DNA from: Acidimicrobiia bacterium
GTDB lineage: Bacteria; Actinomycetota; Acidimicrobiia; Acidimicrobiales; Poriferisodalaceae
NCBI GenBank assembly: GCA_022826045.1
Contig: JAJDVQ010000055.1
Coordinates: forward strand, 1 to 64,000
Direction of reading: 5' to 3'
Length of the DNA: 64,000 nucleotides
In this document: positions 61,758 through 64,000 of the stretch, piece by piece
Position numbering within the stretch: position 1 is the first letter of the stretch
How the letters are laid out: every line of letters begins with the position of its first letter
Made by a program: the position numbers and the translations under genes
The notes under the pieces: generated by a model
The model's input: the letters and a program-made list of their open reading frames with translations, nothing else
What the model was told of the DNA's origin: nothing
Databases searched by the model: none

Positions 61758-63935
61758 GTGAGCAAGCCACCCCTGCGTCCGCACCAGCTGGTGCTGGGCA
61801 TCGGCATCGCCTTCGCAGCAGTCACTGCCGCCTCAGGCATCGCTGCAGCCGTATTGCAGTTCGGAGACGACACCGACGCGGCTCATCGCGAGGTGTTCGG
61901 CAACATTCCAGGCGGGGTCAAGTTCGCGTTCTATGCGCTGACGTGTGCACTGATTCTCTACGGGGCGTGGAACTTCGCCCAGCGCACGCTCAATTGGCAG
62001 CGCGGCGCACCGGACCGGCGCTCGACGACGACCCGCAACGCGCATCGCCGGTTGGCCGACTACCGCGGCGGCGTGCTCATGCAGACGCTGCTGCGCGATC
62101 CCGCTGCCGGCGTCATGCACGCGCTGCTCTACTACGGGTTCCTGGTATTGCTGGCTGTCACCACGACGCTGGAGATCAATCACCAGCTGCCCACTGCGGC
62201 CAAATTCCTGGTCGGACCCACCTACCAGGGTTTCAGCTTTGTCGGCGATCTCGCCGGTGTGATCTTCCTCGTCGGCGCAGTGTGGGCCATCGTGCGGCGT
62301 TACGTGGCCCGCCCGTATCGCATCCGGATCAAGTCGCGGCCCGAGCACATGATGATCCTGGTCGTGCTGGCAGCGCTCGGTGCCACGGGCTTCGTGGCCG
62401 AGGCCATGCGCATCGTGATCGACGGTCGGCCGGCATACGAGCAGTGGTCGTTCGTGGGTTACCCGCTGTCGGCTGCGTTCGACGGTCTTGCCAACATCCG
62501 CGGCTGGCACCAGGCGTGGTGGATCGCCCATGTGGGCTGCTTCATGGCCTTCCTGGTGATGCTGCCCATCACGATGCTGCGGCACATGTTCACCTCGCCG
62601 CTCAATATGTACTTGCGCGACCGGGAACGGCCCAAGGGCGCCATGCGCATGGTGCCCGACCTGATGGAAGCCGAGGACATCGAGACCATCGGCGTATCGA
62701 CGGTGAACGAGTTCACCTGGAAGCAGCTGCTCGACACTGACGCCTGCACGATGTGCGGCCGCTGCACTGCGGTGTGCCCGGCTCACGCAACGGGCAAGCC
62801 GCTCGATCCCCGCGAGATCGTGCTGAAGACCGGCGAGATCATGGCGGCGACCGGCGAGCACGGCGCTGTGACGCCGCCGATCGGCACCGATGCGGAGATC
62901 ACCGTGTCGGCCGACTCCGTGTTCGAGCGCATCACCCACGACGAGCTCTGGGCGTGCACGACATGCAAGGCGTGCGACGAGAACTGCCCGGTCAACATCG
63001 AGATCCTCGACAAGATCCTCGACATGCGCCGCTACCTGACACTGATGGAGAGCGAGTTCCCCGCCGAGCTGGGCGGCGCGTTCCGCGGCATGGAGAACAA
63101 CGCCAACCCGTGGAACCTCAACAACGGCGAACGGGCCGACTGGGCCGACGGTCTCGACGTCGAAGTGGTCGACGCCGATGACCCGTTCGATCACGAGTAC
63201 CTGTACTGGGTGGGCTGTGCCGGATCGTTCGACGACAAGAACCGCCGGGTCTCGGTGGCCACTGCCAAGCTGCTGCGCCGCGCCGGAGTCGACTTCGCCA
63301 TCCTCGGCCCGGGCGAGAACTGCACCGGCGACAGCGCTCGGCGATCGGGCAACGAGTACCTCTTCCAGATGCTCGCGGCGGAGAACATCGCAGCGCTGAA
63401 CGGCATGGGTGTCCGCAAAGTCATCACCCAGTGCCCGCATTGCTTCAACACGCTGCGCAACGAGTACCCGCAGTACGGCGGGAACTGGGAAGTCATCCAC
63501 CACGCCCAGTTCCTCGAGCAGCTCGTGGCCGACGGGCGGCTGGACCTGAGCGATGCCCGCCTCGACGAACGGGTCGTCTACCACGACTCGTGCTACCTGG
63601 GACGCCACAACGACGTGTACCTCGCGCCTCGCAACGTGATCGGCAGTCTCGGCGGCGTGGAGATCGTGGAGGCGCCGCGCAACGGCACCAAGGGCATGTG
63701 CTGCGGCGCGGGCGGGGCGCGCATGTGGATGGAGGAAACCATCGGCACCAAGGTCAACGACGAGCGCTCACGTGAGCTGCTCGACACCGGCGCCGACCGC
63801 ATCGCAACGGCGTGCCCGTTCTGTTTCATCATGATCGACGACGGCGTGAAGGGCCACGGCGTCGAAGACGACCAGGTCAAGGTGGCCGACATCGCCATCC
63901 ACCTCATCGACGCCCTAGAAGCCGCCGACGACTGA
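61758..63935 (+). CDS. EtfD-like membrane iron-sulphur oxidoreductase
   Basis: 725 residues starting at GTG 61758. The N-terminal 290 residues contain six membrane helices of nitrate reductase gamma type, with His residues for b haems (VMHALLYYGFLVLL, HVGCFMAFLVMLPITMLRHMF). Two [4Fe-4S] motifs follow: CTMCGRCTAVCP and CTTCKACDENCP. Two cysteine-rich (CCG) domains close the protein: CPHCFNTLRNEYP with YHDSCYLGRHND and MCCGAGGARMW. The same layout is found in mycobacterial Rv0338c (EtfD), which passes electrons from ETF during fatty-acid oxidation to quinones. No etf genes are in the window. Confidence 0.88.
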   Translation: MSKPPLRPHQLVLGIGIAFAAVTAASGIAAAVLQFGDDTDAAHREVFGNIPGGVKFAFYALTCALILYGAWNFAQRTLNWQRGAPDRRSTTTRNAHRRLADYRGGVLMQTLLRDPAAGVMHALLYYGFLVLLAVTTTLEINHQLPTAAKFLVGPTYQGFSFVGDLAGVIFLVGAVWAIVRRYVARPYRIRIKSRPEHMMILVVLAALGATGFVAEAMRIVIDGRPAYEQWSFVGYPLSAAFDGLANIRGWHQAWWIAHVGCFMAFLVMLPITMLRHMFTSPLNMYLRDRERPKGAMRMVPDLMEAEDIETIGVSTVNEFTWKQLLDTDACTMCGRCTAVCPAHATGKPLDPREIVLKTGEIMAATGEHGAVTPPIGTDAEITVSADSVFERITHDELWACTTCKACDENCPVNIEILDKILDMRRYLTLMESEFPAELGGAFRGMENNANPWNLNNGERADWADGLDVEVVDADDPFDHEYLYWVGCAGSFDDKNRRVSVATAKLLRRAGVDFAILGPGENCTGDSARRSGNEYLFQMLAAENIAALNGMGVRKVITQCPHCFNTLRNEYPQYGGNWEVIHHAQFLEQLVADGRLDLSDARLDERVVYHDSCYLGRHNDVYLAPRNVIGSLGGVEIVEAPRNGTKGMCCGAGGARMWMEETIGTKVNDERSRELLDTGADRIATACPFCFIMIDDGVKGHGVEDDQVKVADIAIHLIDALEAADD

Positions 63936-64000
63936 GTCCCGCCATCGCGCCAGCAGCGCCGGATGAACATCCGCGTGAGGCCAGCAGCCGTTGTGATAGC
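63936..64000. other. end of window, nothing recognised
   Basis: 65 bases after the EtfD-like gene. No open frame, hairpin or ribosome binding site can be supported. Confidence 0.3.

Noticed and set aside
61833-63608. 591-residue minus-strand frame opposite the EtfD-like gene
   Set aside because: Shadow of a well-recognised iron-sulphur protein on the plus strand; no domain of its own.

Overview
The window is high-GC (about two thirds G+C by eye) and densely coding, with many GTG starts and gene overlaps of the ATGA or TGATG type. A WhiB regulator, an F420-type luciferase-like oxidoreductase, a ClpS/DUF2017 pair, HspR, a caa3 oxidase and a NUDIX/LLM neighbourhood point to an actinobacterium (Actinomycetota), most plausibly an Acidimicrobiia-like lineage. 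That assignment is inference; no rRNA gene is present to settle it. Nothing suggests a plasmid or prophage: this reads as a chromosomal segment.

Layout. 1-8.6 kb: a cut-off unknown gene, dut, a TrkA-type K+ channel divergent from orn, an MBL-fold hydrolase, whiB, a thioredoxin-like protein with CcdA, a poly-gamma-glutamate hydrolase-like protein and a tandem FluC pair. 8.6-13.4 kb: serS, an NCS2 permease with an odd C-terminal domain, and a gene fragment cut off by a DUF4143 ATPase. 13.4-23.4 kb: aerobic respiration, namely a caa3 oxidase operon (minus strand) that begins with a subunit I homologue lacking every haem and CuB ligand, then ctaB, ctaA, clpS and DUF2017. 23.9-28.5 kb: tRNA-Glu, a two-component system, NUDIX, LLM oxidoreductase, rpmB-rpmG. 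28.5-32.4 kb: a YcaQ-like glycosylase and a type II restriction-modification cassette bounded by 26-bp direct repeats, then tRNA-Asp and tRNA-Phe. 32.5-33.9 kb: malic enzyme. 34.1-40.4 kb: a peptide export island with two double-glycine-leader precursor peptides, a C39-peptidase ABC transporter, a second large ABC transporter and a short HlyD-like protein. 40.5-52.9 kb: nearly the whole purine pathway (purM, F, L, Q, S, C, B, E, D, A). 53-59.8 kb: heat-shock genes dnaK-grpE-dnaJ-hspR-clpB. 59.8-64 kb: gpmA, a PII protein, a cyclic-nucleotide-binding protein and an EtfD-like iron-sulphur membrane oxidoreductase.

How the genes fit together. ctaA and ctaB supply haem A to the oxidase encoded next to them. 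The pur block makes IMP and then adenylosuccinate for AMP. HspR probably represses the dnaK/clpB chaperone genes. The peptide island is a self-contained secretion unit in which the C39 domain would cleave the leaders of the two small peptides during export. The parts most worth a second look are the peptide-export island, the ligand-less subunit I homologue, the repeat-bounded restriction-modification cassette, and the gene fragment truncated by the ATPase cassette.
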